From positions 3,064,571 through 3,124,570 of the forward strand of contig CAIIXF020000011.1 in assembly GCA_903813345.2 (NCBI GenBank): a stretch of 60,000 nt of DNA. The letters are read 5' to 3'. This DNA comes from Owenia fusiformis. Its lineage: Eukaryota; Annelida; Polychaeta; Sabellida; Oweniidae. The notes below the pieces were generated by a model that ran no database searches, was not told where the DNA came from, and saw nothing but the letters and a program-made list of their open reading frames with translations. A program made the position numbers and the translations under genes. Below are positions 42,649 through 54,496 of this stretch, in pieces (position 1 is the stretch's first letter; the number at the start of each line of letters is the position of its first letter).

Positions 42649-43189
42649 CAGGGTGGGCCAATAAGATTGGAACATTTTTATATTTACTCAATTTTTTTAA
42701 TATTGCAGTTCAATCCACCAAAAATCAGTTAATGGTCATGGAAAGTTTCCAATTTTCTCTGCTTTAGACATCATTGCTGGAAATAGTCTCAACACAATGT
42801 CCATCAATTAAAGATATGTACTGTAGTTATCCTTAGGAGAAGCTAGACATGTCCTCCTTGGGTTATTTAGCTTAACTGACCTCAGTTTTTTCAAAACTGG
42901 CACAAAATGTACCAAAACCTATCATCCATGTATGTCAAATACTGCTCAGACTGATTGTTCAGGTGGGTGGAGGACATGTTAAGGAAACCCTTGCATTGAA
43001 TGATTAAATGTTAAGCTTGTATATTCATATTTCCACTAGGTGTTGACAATAAATTGTTTTCAATTTCCTAAAGTACATGTATTGAAGATAATAAATTTAA
43101 CAACAACTAACAATAACAATAAACAATAACAATAACAAAAAATTTACAATGAATGGAAAAGATGTTCCAATTTTCTGTGGCCCACCCTG
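42649..43189. mobile_element. TA-flanked MITE with ~32-bp inverted ends
   Basis: The left end TA|CAGGGTGGGCCAATAAGATT continues to GGAACAT. The right end, read inverted, gives TA|CAGGGTGGGCCACAGAAAATTGGAACAT. TA lies on both sides. The interior (541 bp in total) has no transposase frame. The terminal word CAGGGTGG is shared with the element at 21464-22036, so the two may use related transposases. Confidence 0.85.
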
Positions 43190-44524
43190 TAGATTGGGGA
43201 TTGAGATTTTCTAATCTTGCCAATATTTGGTTAATATCTCAGTGAATATCTTTTAGCTATACTGTATAAAAATACTAAATGTTTTGAAATTGGTACATTG
43301 AATTGTAATTTGTAATGAAATGTGAAACTTGAACAAATAAAATATGCATTTAACCCAATCATTTAATTTATTTCAGTTTGTGTTTTTGTGTTTGTGAACT
43401 TTAAAAATCTTATGGTGTAGTCACTTATAAGTACAGTAGTATAGACTATGAGGAGGAATCAATCTACTATTCTAGTAATTAGTCTATCAATTTATCTCCC
43501 TGAGCAGATATCTAGTGTCACTTTCACTTGCCTCCCTCTGAAAGGCCATTCCCTGTATACATTTTAAACCTCTAATATAAATACTGGTAACTCTTCCTCC
43601 TAATGCCTTGTGATTTGATGTGCAAATGTGACCAAGGAAGTATCCAGCAATGCTGTGGTTATTGAGAGAAACCTTTCTAGTACAAGGTTTTAATGCTGTA
43701 TGTACCCTTCAGGGTAAACATTTCTAGTCCCCCCCCCCTGGGGATATGATTTCTGAAGCCAGTACTAATATGTAACCTACCAACACTTTAGTATCTTTTT
43801 ATTTGCCCTTGGTAAAACTTCACCTTATGACTAAGAGTATGTCTTGTATGATTTTATCTCTTAAACGAGAAACATTTCTAATTTTGTTTCTTCAAGGACA
43901 ATTGAACCTCTATAGTTACTGTATGTATTAATTTGTCCTCCCATCATGCCACAGCTTATCTTTTTTTATGTTGAGAGAGGGGTGCTTGATAATGGCTGTG
44001 AGCGAAGCGAACCGCGTCGAGTTAGCCAGCGAACAAGCGCAAAAATAGTGGGGTTTCTGGTCCCAGAAAATTTCGAAAATTAAACATCATTTGGTGCATT
44101 CTGAGCAATTTCAGAGTATATATTTTCACAGAATAAGTTGAACAGAATTAGAACAGAATCGTGTTTTAACACGACGTTAATGTATTTTAGTAATTATGAC
44201 GCTGTGATAATGAACCTAATGAATGCTTTTAGTTGTTGGAACAAGTTAGACTTATCTTTTATTTTAGATTCAACAAAATAATAATTATCTCTCAATTCAA
44301 TTGTCTGGCAAAAGTACACCACCTCCTGCTAATGTCGATCTGCAGTCTCACTTATCATTTAAAATAAGATAGCTTTCGAAATATCTACATAAATAAACGA
44401 TAAAAGCCCTCTAAAAGTTGAGAATTGCATGATATAATAAAACTAGCGCTATTTTTCGTAAAAATACGTTAAATTCGTTAATTTTCTAACTTAATTGCCT
44501 CATGGAACGAAAACGCGGTAAAAT
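43190..44524. other. Unassigned intergenic sequence
   Basis: No gene is seen. A short GC-rich patch near 43998-44042 (GAGCGAAGCGAACCGCGTCG) stands out. Poly-C lies near 43730. Confidence 0.4.
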
Positions 44525-44735
44525 CCGAAAATGAGCTCTCCGTCCACTGTTACCCCTCACGAGATCCAAATACCCCATTCTGAAAAATGGACGGACAAAA
44601 AGTACATAATACCCCATCCACGCGCCAGATACCCCATGTCCACGCGCCTAATACCCCATTATGGGGTAAAAGGCGCGTGGCACGCGCCAGATACCCCATG
44701 TTATTTCCTTCCGTCCGTCCGTCCGTCCGTCCGGG
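44525..44735. repeat. ATACCCCATG / GGCGCGTGG repeat with CCGT microsatellite
   Basis: ATACCCCAT occurs five times and CACGCGCC or GGCGCGTGG five times within 210 bp. A hairpin at 44640-44680 pairs CCACGCGCCTAATACCCCAT with ATGGGGTAAAAGGCGCGTGG. The block ends in TCCGTCCGTCCGTCCGTCCG. It is the same family as 26205-26470. The overlapping open frames here are repeat translations. Confidence 0.7.
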
Positions 44736-44744
44736 CAATAACTC

Positions 44745-45790
44745 AAATACCGCTGGCCCGATTTTGTTCATATTTTGTACACATATACCCAATGGGGGAA
44801 GAAGTTCTGCTAGAAAACCGATTTTCAAAATGGCCGCTTATTTAAAAATGGCGGCCATTTTAGTGCCGATTTTACAGTAATTTAGGTACTGCATATAAAA
44901 CTGTAATAGCAGTTATGTTTTAAATGTAAAAAAGTTATATTGGACATTGATTAAACTAGAAATATAGATACAGAAGAAATACATGGCAGCCATCTTGAAA
45001 AATGGCTGCCTTTGGACGTATTTTTACGATTTTAGCTGTAACTTGAAAAGTAGTGGAGCGATTTTGTTCATATTTGGTATGTGAATACTTAAAGCATGCC
45101 ACAATGTCTAATGACACTTTTGATAGTAGGCGGCCATTTTGAAAAATGGCCGCCATTTTTACGTGTGTTATTTTACATATTTTACTATAACTCAAAAAGT
45201 AGTAGAGCGATTTTGTTCATATTTGGTATGTGAATACTTTAAGCATGGCCCAATGTCTATTGACATTTTGGGTAGTAGGCGGCCATTTTGAATAATGGCC
45301 GCCATTTTTACGTGTGTTATTTTACATTTTTTACTATAACTCAAAAAGTAGTAGAGCGGTTTTGTTCATATTTGGTATGTGAATACTTTAAGCATGGCCC
45401 AATGTCTATTGACATTTTGGGTAGTAGGCGGCCATTTTGAAAAATGGCCGCCATTTTTACGTGTGTTATTTTACATTTTTTACTATAACTCAAAAAGTAG
45501 TAGAGCAATTTTGTTCATATTTTATTTGTGAATACTATAAGCATGGCACACTCTCTAATGACACTTTGGGTAATGTGCGGCCATTTTGAAAAATGGCTAC
45601 CATTTTTTACGTTTTTTACTATAACTTGAAAAGTAGTGGAGCGATTTTGTTCATATTTGATATGTGAATACTCGTAAGGATTGCATACTGTCTATGACAT
45701 TTTGGGTAGTAGGCGACCAATTTAAAAAATGGCCAGCATTTACATGTATACGTGGGTGATTTTTTAAAAATTTTATATGTGGCTACTTAA
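44745..45790. repeat. 149-bp tandem array with inverted AAAATGGCCGCC boxes
   Basis: The word GTTCATATTTGGTATGTGAA marks units at 45066, 45215, 45364 and 45513, exactly 149 bp apart, with a diverged copy at 45649 and another two periods earlier at 44766. Each unit has an AGTAGAGCGATTTTG step and a GGCGGCCATTTTGAAAAATG hairpin continuing GCCGCC. The central three units are almost identical. The inverted boxes match the consensus known for YY1 (AAAATGGCGGC), an observation of sequence only. Confidence 0.9.
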
Positions 45791-47193
45791 AAGCATATTA
45801 CTTCTTCTGATGACAACTTGGCTAGTGAACAACCATTTTGAAAATGGTGGCCTTTCTTATGGGTGTTATTTTACGATATTTGCTATATATATTTTGTTCG
45901 TAAAATGCCAGCCATTTCTGTTCGATGGGATTTGCTACGCTTTGGCGTTGCCGTTGTTCTGGTTTTCTTTTTTCTTCAAAATTAAGTAAAATTTTCAAAA
46001 TGGCCATGAATTTCAAAATTGCTGCCACTTTAGGTATCCAGTTTTCTAGTAACAACATAGATAGAAGGGTATGCCGTAGCATATGCCAAATGATATATTA
46101 TGTCATAGTGACATGTGTATCGTGCCATGTTATGTACCGACCCGGTCATATTTCTTGTCATAGAGACATATAACCTCGAAAACAAAGGTTTTTCAGTTGG
46201 ATGGTGTAATTTCATTAGGAATCGATTTATCTTTAAAATGATATATAAAACATTGCATGGCTGAGACACATATCATATGAATCATTAATATGTAAATTGT
46301 GGTATCGGTATTTTGCCCAATCCTGTAGAATTTGGTGTGTTTGTTTGTCTGTATGCATGTTTATATCCACGTTAAATATTCGAACAATACTAAATCTGGA
46401 TATTACCGTTGTGTTATATATGATACTCGTCATTATTATTTCATTATCTAGCTACATAATGATAAATCCGGCGGTATCCAATGGCTATGCTAATCAGTTA
46501 AGACGAGCTTTGAATATCTAACGATATCCGCCTCTCCCATGTTTTTGGTCAGAGTGAATCAAAATGGCAGAAAAAATATTTGAATTTCTGTAACTAAGAT
46601 AAAAAGTTAAAAATTAATCGGAAATAGTATAATTGAGTAAAATATATTTCGATTAAAGTTATTGTTGATTGGTTAGTGGAAACTAGGATATAAACATGAA
46701 AAATATGCGAAAGCGTGAACTAAATACAAAACTATAATAATTGTTTTGAAGTGCAGAGCCATCAGCGATGTTGAATAACATGGAATCAATAGACAGTAAC
46801 AGACAATGATAAAATGAAACAAATATTTCACTTTACTTTCGTCTGATACCTGTCATACGTTCACAAGTTTACAATCAACTAGCCCCCTGGGCTTCTTGGA
46901 ATATCTCTTGTGAAAATATGTATTTTCCTAAATAGAGTAAAATATTTTTACAATATCTGTCAAAAATCTTCTGCTATATGAAAAAATACACCGTAGCTTC
47001 TGATAAGTCTGTTTCAGAAAGCGTGCCATAAAAAGCTACCAGTGACCGTACAGGCCAGGGTACATGTACGGCGTCTAAATATTGGCCGACAGTTGCTGAT
47101 GATGTCCCGGTAAGTTTCCAATCTTGTGGGTCAATTTGGACAAAACAAGTCATTGACTGTCCAAATGTGACTGAATTATCAGAACCTGTGCAT
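45791..47193. other. Unassigned sequence and probable 3' flank of the synthetase gene
   Basis: Overlapping short open frames on both strands between 45777 and 46521 show no domain. Sequence next to 47193 is presumably the 3'UTR of the minus-strand synthetase gene. I did not find a clear minus-strand AATAAA close to its stop. Confidence 0.4.
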
Positions 47194-48933
47194 CTACAGA
47201 CCCAGCTTGGCGATGGCTTTGGATTTTAATGTAATCTTGTCTATCTTACCACTCGCCAAGACAGGGAAACGCTCCATTATAATGTAATACCTCGGTACGT
47301 TACTGAGCCCGTCAACTCTTTCAATAAAGACTTCCTCACACCAGGTTTTAATTTTTTCCACTGAAAGACTATGTCCATCTTGGACACGGATACAGGCGCA
47401 CAGCTCTTCATATAGTCTTGGATCTGGTACACCAATTATGTGTACTTGGTTTACACTAGGATGCTCATTGATAACTCTTTCAATCACTCCAGGATATACC
47501 ATAGCAGCTCCGCGCTTTATAATGTCTTTCATTCGACCGACGACTTTAAGGTAGCCGTAAGGCGTCATGATGCCTATATCGCCGGAGTGTAGCCATCCGT
47601 TTGAATCAAACGCTTCAAGGGTTTTCTCCCTATTATTCAAGTAGCCAGCAAAAATGCCAGGACCTCGCGTACAAATCTCACCCCTTGTGTTTATAGGTAC
47701 AATCGTATTTGTCTCGTCCTTTATGGCTATTTCGACATGTGGTAGCCCATATCCAACCGTTTCGTGTTGTCTAGCATATTCTCCTGATGGAAATGTAAGG
47801 GTGGCCTCTATGTTTTCTGCTTGACCATAGACAATGCAGAATCTTACCGGTATACGAGATTTGAACGCATCAATAATTATGGGATCCATTCTCTGCCCTC
47901 CCGACCACACCGCCTTAAATGACGTAAGATCGAACTTTTTAACAGTATGTTCGTCCATGTTGACGACATCATACAGCATGTAGGGCATTAACAAGGCATG
48001 TGTCACCTTCTCATTCTGCAGAATTTTCAATACAGTTACAGAATTCTGATTTCGAACGGTTTGGCGAGCATCAATGGTTACCAGTTTTTCTTGAGCAGCA
48101 AGGACAAATCCAAGTGATATGGTCCCACCAGACCAAGAAAATGGTCGATCATTAAACGTGATATTGCGCTCTGATCCGATGTTCAGGCGTCTGCTTATAT
48201 ACGTTGTATAATTAACTATACCTTTGTGGGTTATGAGAGCATGCTTAGGCGTTCCCGTGCTTCCAGATGTTGAATTTACCCAGCATGGGCTATCCATATC
48301 CACTTGATTATTTGCAGCTGCAAATTTTGTATTTTCTTCATTTGTTTTTGGTTGAATTAAGTCATTAAAATCAAGTGAACCGTCAAGAGTATCTCCTACA
48401 CTGATAACGTATCTAAATTTGGGCATAGAAGGATCAACATCACCTTGAAGAACTTTGCAAAACACCTCAGACACAATTGCTTTCTTAGACGTATCTTTTC
48501 CGATATACGCAATGAGAATTTTAGCATCAACATCTTTGACCATCTCAATAATATCTACACCACTTCTAAGTTCAAATGAAGTAAAAACAGGCAATGCCGC
48601 ACAGTGGAGTAAGCCTCCGATGCTGATGATGTTCTCCTCGCAGTTTGGTATACATACGACTACTTTATCACCGGGCCGAACACCGAGGTCAATAAGGGAC
48701 ACAGCCAAGTTTTCAGAGAGAGCTATCCATCTCTTGTACGTTATACTGCCTTTTCGAGTTCCATCTGGTTTCATAAAAACCACAGCCTCTTCATCACTGT
48801 CTTTCAGCTCACGCATACAATCATACAGTGTACGGGAGGATAGTGGACGTTTAGATGCAACATGTATGTAGCTTTTTGTTACTGGCTCTTTTATTGGATC
48901 AACATCAGGATCAGAAACTTCTATATACTCCAT
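47194..48933 (-). CDS. Acyl-CoA synthetase, AMP-binding (ANL) family
   Basis: It encodes 579 residues in one exon, TAG at 47194-47196. Family reaction: fatty or other carboxylic acid plus ATP gives acyl-AMP, then acyl-CoA. Motifs are the P-loop STSGSTGTPK (221-230), YGQAEN (369-374), GWLHSGD (446-452), GRMKD (466-470), the hinge to the C-terminal lid, and SGKIDK near 561-566 with the expected catalytic lysine. These suggest an active enzyme. GAA replaces the more usual GGE in IKRGAAMVYPG. The start is placed at 48933 (MEYIEV) because TTTATCTTTGCAG, a good splice acceptor, ends at 48938, four bases before it; the open frame extends 11 codons further but into the intron. There is no mitochondrial presequence or C-terminal SKL, so a cytosolic location is inferred. 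The closest named relatives are probably ACSF2-like medium-chain ligases. The substrate is unknown. Confidence 0.9.
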   Translation of the reverse strand: MEYIEVSDPDVDPIKEPVTKSYIHVASKRPLSSRTLYDCMRELKDSDEEAVVFMKPDGTRKGSITYKRWIALSENLAVSLIDLGVRPGDKVVVCIPNCEENIISIGGLLHCAALPVFTSFELRSGVDIIEMVKDVDAKILIAYIGKDTSKKAIVSEVFCKVLQGDVDPSMPKFRYVISVGDTLDGSLDFNDLIQPKTNEENTKFAAANNQVDMDSPCWVNSTSGSTGTPKHALITHKGIVNYTTYISRRLNIGSERNITFNDRPFSWSGGTISLGFVLAAQEKLVTIDARQTVRNQNSVTVLKILQNEKVTHALLMPYMLYDVVNMDEHTVKKFDLTSFKAVWSGGQRMDPIIIDAFKSRIPVRFCIVYGQAENIEATLTFPSGEYARQHETVGYGLPHVEIAIKDETNTIVPINTRGEICTRGPGIFAGYLNNREKTLEAFDSNGWLHSGDIGIMTPYGYLKVVGRMKDIIKRGAAMVYPGVIERVINEHPSVNQVHIIGVPDPRLYEELCACIRVQDGHSLSVEKIKTWCEEVFIERVDGLSNVPRYYIIMERFPVLASGKIDKITLKSKAIAKLGL

Positions 48934-48937
48934 CTTT

Positions 48938-48957
48938 CTGCAAAGATAAAAATATAC
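48938..48957 (-). other. Splice acceptor of a 5'UTR intron
   Basis: On the minus strand ATATTTTTATCTTTGCAG precedes AAAGATGGAG. The pyrimidine-rich tract ends in CAG just before the start codon. The upstream non-coding exon and promoter should lie at higher coordinates and were not identified. Confidence 0.6.
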
Positions 48958-49988
48958 ATCTGACATTAAATGTTAACACAATATTGGAGATGAGGTGAAT
49001 TTTTATGTTCTAAAATATTATTTTGAATTAACCCTTTCCTTGTGGTTAAATATGATGAATTTAATATTAAGATATACCAAAATATCTTGTATTTAGATAC
49101 TTAATTATCTAAAGTCTTACAAATGTGAAGACATCTTGTATGAATTAATCAGAAGTATATATCGAGTATTCATCATCGCCCGCCAGTTAATAGAAGGCAT
49201 GAATACACTCATGTTCGAATCAATTAAATATTCCACTTACCCTGCCTGTGTATTTTTATATTATATTATAGTATTATATCATATACACATAGCATAATGC
49301 ATCTTTTGAGAACTTTGCCTTTTAGCCTAAATTGTAAAAAAGTCATGGACATGGATATATTTAGAAAAATACGCAATACAGTCAAGCCACGAATCTCTTT
49401 CACATTTGATCAATATAAAAGTTGAAAAAATGAACTTTTAGATTGAGATATAAATGCATATACCATTAGCCATGGGGTTTAAGAAGCGTTTCTCAAAATA
49501 TTTTTATTACCCTTCAAACAATTACTTGATTGTGCATCAAAACGTAAATATACTCTTAAATTGCTGGTGTCGATGATGGTGCATACATAGGCTTACATTG
49601 ATTCATGTTTCAAAATTGATTTTGAGTTTAAAGATGAACTAATGTATTAAGTTTGAATTATTTAATCACATGAACAAAAATAAATTACAATAGTTGTTGT
49701 TTATCAACAAGAGAATTTTATTAAGATAATTATTGAAATACATTGTTTTGAGTTTCCCTAAAGGTAATTAATTTCAAGATTTTGTTTTCTAAGCTAAATA
49801 ATATGCCAAGTCAATTCGTCGATCGACAAAATGAATGTACAAATTAGACACACATGTCTTCTTACATCAAAATACAACATTGTTACGAATAGGTCAATCA
49901 CTCCTCCTTGTGATATTACGTGTTATTTAACAGTGTCGCTGATGGTCGCTTAGGTTTTTAAACAATAACGTTTACATGATTTACACAT
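48958..49988. other. Unassigned AT-rich sequence (probably intron or promoter side of the synthetase gene)
   Basis: No exon is seen. GTGTCGATGATGGTGC near 49567 is one of several related words scattered to 51.8 kb. Confidence 0.35.
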
Positions 49989-50908
49989 TTAAGGTCGTAT
50001 TTTATTGCAATTAAAGCACGTAAATATTTCTCCAATGAGTATCCCCTTTACACGAGAACATTTCCCGGAATCATGAAACCAGTCGTGGCATTTAGAGCAC
50101 TTGGACTGATCCATTCGAAATGCAATTGTAAATACGAATAATAGTTGACACTGCATGCCTTGCAAATATTTACAGTGTCTGTTCTTTTTATCGGGCCTCT
50201 CCCTTTCTTCTTCTCTCTGAAGTCTTTGAACTTGTAGATGGGGTTCTAAAGGCCGACGCTTCAATGTGGTTGAAAGAGTGGAAACGTCGTAGGGAGTCGA
50301 TGCTTTACTTGACGTACTGGGTGTCGGGTGTGCTCGTCGTGTGGTCCGTTTTGGTTTTAAAAATGGTTGCTCGGTGACCACCTTAGCTGCCTGCTGGTTC
50401 TTCCTAACGGTAATAATGTTGTTCCTTTGCCAACCACAGGTTGAGGATGACGTATCTGTTCTGCATGCGTCACAATAGCACGATAATTCTCGCGTTTCAA
50501 CAATATTATCGGAAACCCCTCTCACAGCATTGATTCGAAAGGTACCTGGTAAGCTTGTTGGTTTAAGTCCAGTCGCCTTATCTTCAATGTTTTAATAATG
50601 CGTTCTGGGATTTCTTGGATTTTCATTTGTGTCCTGGCAGTTTCACTTTTAGACTCTGAGCGTTCCCTTCAGTCTGGCGTGTTTTGATTGTTTCTATATA
50701 GGCCTACACTTGGCGTATGCGTGCCCTGTATTCCCGGGATGCTTTGTTGTTCTTTTCTCTGATCTGTTGAAGAGCTTCAGCAGACAGGTTATTTCTCGGT
50801 GTATACGTTCTTGCTCTAAGTAGCCTTTGATATCTTTCTTTTTCTTTCTCTTCCTGTACTGTAGTCTGTAGGGAACGACGGCACTTCTCGGCGTTGGTGA
50901 GTGCCATA
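49989..50908 (-). pseudogene. Decayed multicopy gene, probably transposon-associated
   Basis: On the minus strand a frame from 50907 opens MALTNAEKCRRSLQTTVQEE, continues with RLRARTY-like basic text (RLLRARTYTPRNNLSAEA, REKNNKASREYRARIRQ) and stops at 50704. A second frame (50525-49989) has RELSCYCDACR, a Ser/Thr/Arg-rich middle, then CSKCHDWFH and FTCFNC, a zinc-binding-like ending. The MAL..AEKCRR.R start and a later RELSCYCD.C segment are familiar from abundant uncharacterised invertebrate proteins near mobile elements (recalled, not searched). Between the frames the sequence continues with stops (for example around GNAQSLKVKLPGH), so the reading frame is broken at least twice. Cryptic introns cannot be excluded. 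Confidence 0.5.
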
Positions 50909-50929
50909 TTCTTATATCATCAGAAAGGT

Positions 50930-53472
50930 CTGATAAGTAAGACAGATATACTAATGAGAGTGTGGGAAGTTATGCACATTAATAAAATGTCACAAAACTG
51001 ATTATCCCAATGAAATATCTATTGTTTTACAATAATGGCAAGAAATACATTTCGTCTAGTGGTACACTGAACGAAACGTTTATGAATTAAGAAATATCGG
51101 GGAATGTGCATCTATATTTGTCAGTGATTTTATAAGACTATGAACTGCTCAATCATCCCAATTCTTGTGTCACATTACCTTAGCATTTTAAGACAAACAG
51201 AATATGCATCATAAGTAAATAACATGATCTGCTTAATAGATTCAATTTTACTTATCACTATACGTTGTAGTCACAGTGAACAATATACTGTAAATCCTTA
51301 GCTCGGTATCACTGTAAAATGCTACACATACAACAAAATAGTCATTTAATGAATGTAAGTTCATTCAACAAATATATAGCGTTCGATTATACATGTGACC
51401 TACTTAATATGTGGATAGTATTTTGGAGTCGTATGTGGTGGAGTCGTTGATGGTCGTAAATATCTCAATCTTTACGTGGTCAAAGAATAACATCAACAAA
51501 GCGTATTTTTATATAATCAATATATATTGAGACAAACCGTCAACACCATTACTTAACATTAAAACCTGATTCTGATTGAAAGCAGAGTGCAAAGACAACG
51601 TACTTATAGAGTCGATGATGATTTTGAAAAATAGTACTTTACGTCGAAAATACGTAACAAGCTAAATATGTTATATTCAAATGTATTGTGAAAATGTTTT
51701 ACATCCGTTAATAAGGCAATTTATATTTTAAAGAAGTAAACGAGGAATTATCATGAATAGTGCAGAGGCTTCTCGACACTGTTGATTTCAAGCATGGTGT
51801 CGATGATGGTGCCTTCGAGGGCTACACATACTTAATGTCGATTTTCCAATAGTAAATTAGCAAATAAATTAATTCCAGCTAACGTACAATAGACACGATG
51901 CAGTCTTTGTGATGAAATAGTCAATTATTATAACAAAATACGTTTCAGAATATAAAAAAGTTACTGTCAATCAACATAAGGGTGATCGGTTACAAGGCAA
52001 AAAATGATAGTTTGGAATGTTCGACGATTAATAATGCGTTCAGCTTTTATAACCATGAGATAAAAACTAAATGATATTTTGCAGGATTAAGAGACGTTTA
52101 ATTTGATACCAAATACTCATGGTAGAGCGTATATTAAATAGCGGAATAAAAACATATAGTCATGTTACATAAAATTCGTTATAATGAAAGGAATACGTGG
52201 CTTGAGTGAAATTTAACATTATTATTGTAACATGGTTTTCTTCATAAGTATGCACACATGCTTCCATTGATCGAGGAATAAAACAGTTAGATACCAAAAA
52301 CATTATTCAATCTACTTTTAAATGACGACGAGTCTCGAGTCTGCATACCGCCATTCATGAGTTGATTTATTCACACTTTTTCGTGTTAAACTATTTCATA
52401 TTTTTATCAAAATGAATGGCATCAGTAAAAAAAATAGTATTCCAACATAGAATTAACATTTCAGTTGACGTCTAGAAAAAATATATCATCCTCGTTATAA
52501 GACAAGAGATTAAAGAGCAATTTCTAAAGAGCCAGATATCTATCTATTGACCCACTTATATAGTCTGTCTAATTGAAAATAGAGGTAGAAAATAAGATAA
52601 GTAAAACAAACGCCTAAATAGTGGACAATGGAATATAAAAATTAGCATTCCTTCATCTGGATGGATCGGCAATATTTAAGTGCGTTTCTGAGTAGTTGAA
52701 GCACCCAAGGGAATTAAAGCTTGCGTGAGTATATGAACGCTCCTGAGAACCGTACATATAAGAATCTCAACTTTAACAAAACAGAGAGGTTCTTTGCAAA
52801 TTACTTCATTGGGGTCAGTTAGAATTATTTGTAGACAATGTACCTGACCTTTAGATAAAGAACAATGTTAAAATACTTAAATCAAGATCAAATTACCTCT
52901 GCCACTCCAATTTTAGCCATCAAGGACAACGTGCTACATAGATTTGGACAATTAAGATCACCCTGATAATTGATTTATTTACAAAATGCCAAAAACTTCT
53001 GATACTTCGGATGTTGACCCTTTGAATTGACTATGGACTTCGACACTGGATTTTATCTATCCCACATTATTTGAGACTGAATACTATTTTATGAGTACTA
53101 GTATCTACAACTATTTTTGATGTTATGAGTATTGGCTATCAATTTTTTCAATTTTTCTTCAACATGTATTGTAATGAAATGTCCCTTGGTGTTCTGGTCC
53201 TGGATTGTGATAATGGTTCTCGATTGGAGAGGGGGGTGTTAGACATTGTTTGTTTTCACGTTAGGTCATGGTTTTTGGGATACATAGGGTCTACTTTTCT
53301 TATGACAGAATTACACTTACAGTTTGCTTTTCTTGTTGGATTTCTTAAAAGCTTTTATTCACCCTTCCCTTTGGCATTTGCGCTTATATATTCTCACTGC
53401 CTGTAATTTTATCTGGTTGCCCGGAAATTGTTTGATTTGACGCGCTAAAAAGTTATCAACCAAGCTTATTGG
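50930..53472. other. Unassigned AT-rich sequence
   Basis: Degenerate GTCG(A/T)TGATGGT words recur near 51433, 51608 and 51794 (others near 49567 and 49935). The intervals are close to multiples of about 185 bp, possibly a very old tandem repeat. The open frame at 53125-53406 is hydrophobic but not recognisable. Confidence 0.35.
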
Positions 53473-53597
53473 GAGTTTAGCTTGCATATAGATTGAAACG
53501 CCAACCTATACGTATGACCATTTGCCCATACAAATGCATCGTTTAAATAACTCGCGTTCACGTTTAGGTTGTCGAAAACAATGCAAGCTTAAACTCC
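53473..53597. repeat. Inverted repeat
   Basis: GGAGTTTAGCTTGCAT pairs with ATGCAAGCTTAAACTCC, and CCAACCTA with the inner TAGGTTG-type text, over about 125 bp. It is followed by AAATTTATCAACCAGG, an echo of AAAGTTATCAACCAAG just before the left arm. Confidence 0.6.
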
Positions 53598-54496
53598 ATA
53601 ATATCACCCTACAACAATGAAACTTATTTTTACCAGTCCATAAAAATTTATCAACCAGGAAGAATTGACAGAAAAATCAGTATTTGTTTTTTGACAGCCC
53701 GGAAAATAATGTCAAAATTCGAATTGTGCCACTTATGCAAATAGTATTTCTCTTTTTTGAACCGGTTATTTCCTAAATAAAAAAGGCAAAGAAAGGTCCA
53801 TGTGCAGTATGGCAAGTGGTTTAGATAGTCATATTTTTAACCATGAGTACTTTCTGGGCTTGAATACAGTGGTTTTAATTGAAACAATATGTTATCTTTC
53901 AAGTGAAGTGCTCATAATGGTAAAACCATCAATCAGCAAACAGTTCGAAAAATTATTAATAGGGACCTCATGTCAATATTTTTTCAAAGTGTCGAGTCTT
54001 TCGATCTGTTCAAATTGAGAAAAATGAACTTTCATTATAGCGGAGTTCGATTTTTGCACAAACACTCTGATTTTCGAGCATTTCCAAGCAAATCATGCAA
54101 GATGCCATTTAAACGTAAGGTTCTATAATGAAAAATCACAATGTCGTCACAATGTTACTCTTAAAGGAAATCGACGATTGTCTAGGCTGCAAATAAAAAT
54201 GATATTTTGGTGAAACATGAGTAAAATGATTGAAAAATAATGAGAAATAAAGAATTGTACCAGAATTTATAAAACGTCTGCAATTTCAAATGCTGTTTTT
54301 CGAGGCAAGGCGTCCCAGCATTTGCTTTAAGAAAAAATGATAAAAATATGCATTGTTTGATTTGAAATTTTACATACATCTACACGAACAGGAATATTCA
54401 AACTTTAATTACATATTTTTTATGACATTTGGTTCATATCTGCTCTTTTGAATAGAAAAATTGTTTGTGACCCATTTTCTGCCCACCCTGTATAAC
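53598..54496. other. Unassigned flank with an orphan MITE end
   Basis: The last bases before the big element read CTGCCCACCCTGTATAAC. Inverted, TACAGGGTGGGCAG is nearly the terminus of the MITE at 42649. No matching left end was found nearby, so this may be a solo or truncated MITE end next to the insertion. Confidence 0.4.

Noticed and set aside
44531-44880. Open frames of 92-104 residues on both strands
   Set aside because: They cover the ATACCCCATG/CCGT repeat; both strands are open because of repeated words.
48931-48966. Start of the synthetase at the upstream ATG (MSDVYFYLCRK)
   Set aside because: Those codons form a TTTTTATCTTTGCAG splice acceptor, so they are most likely intron; MEYIEV is the better start.
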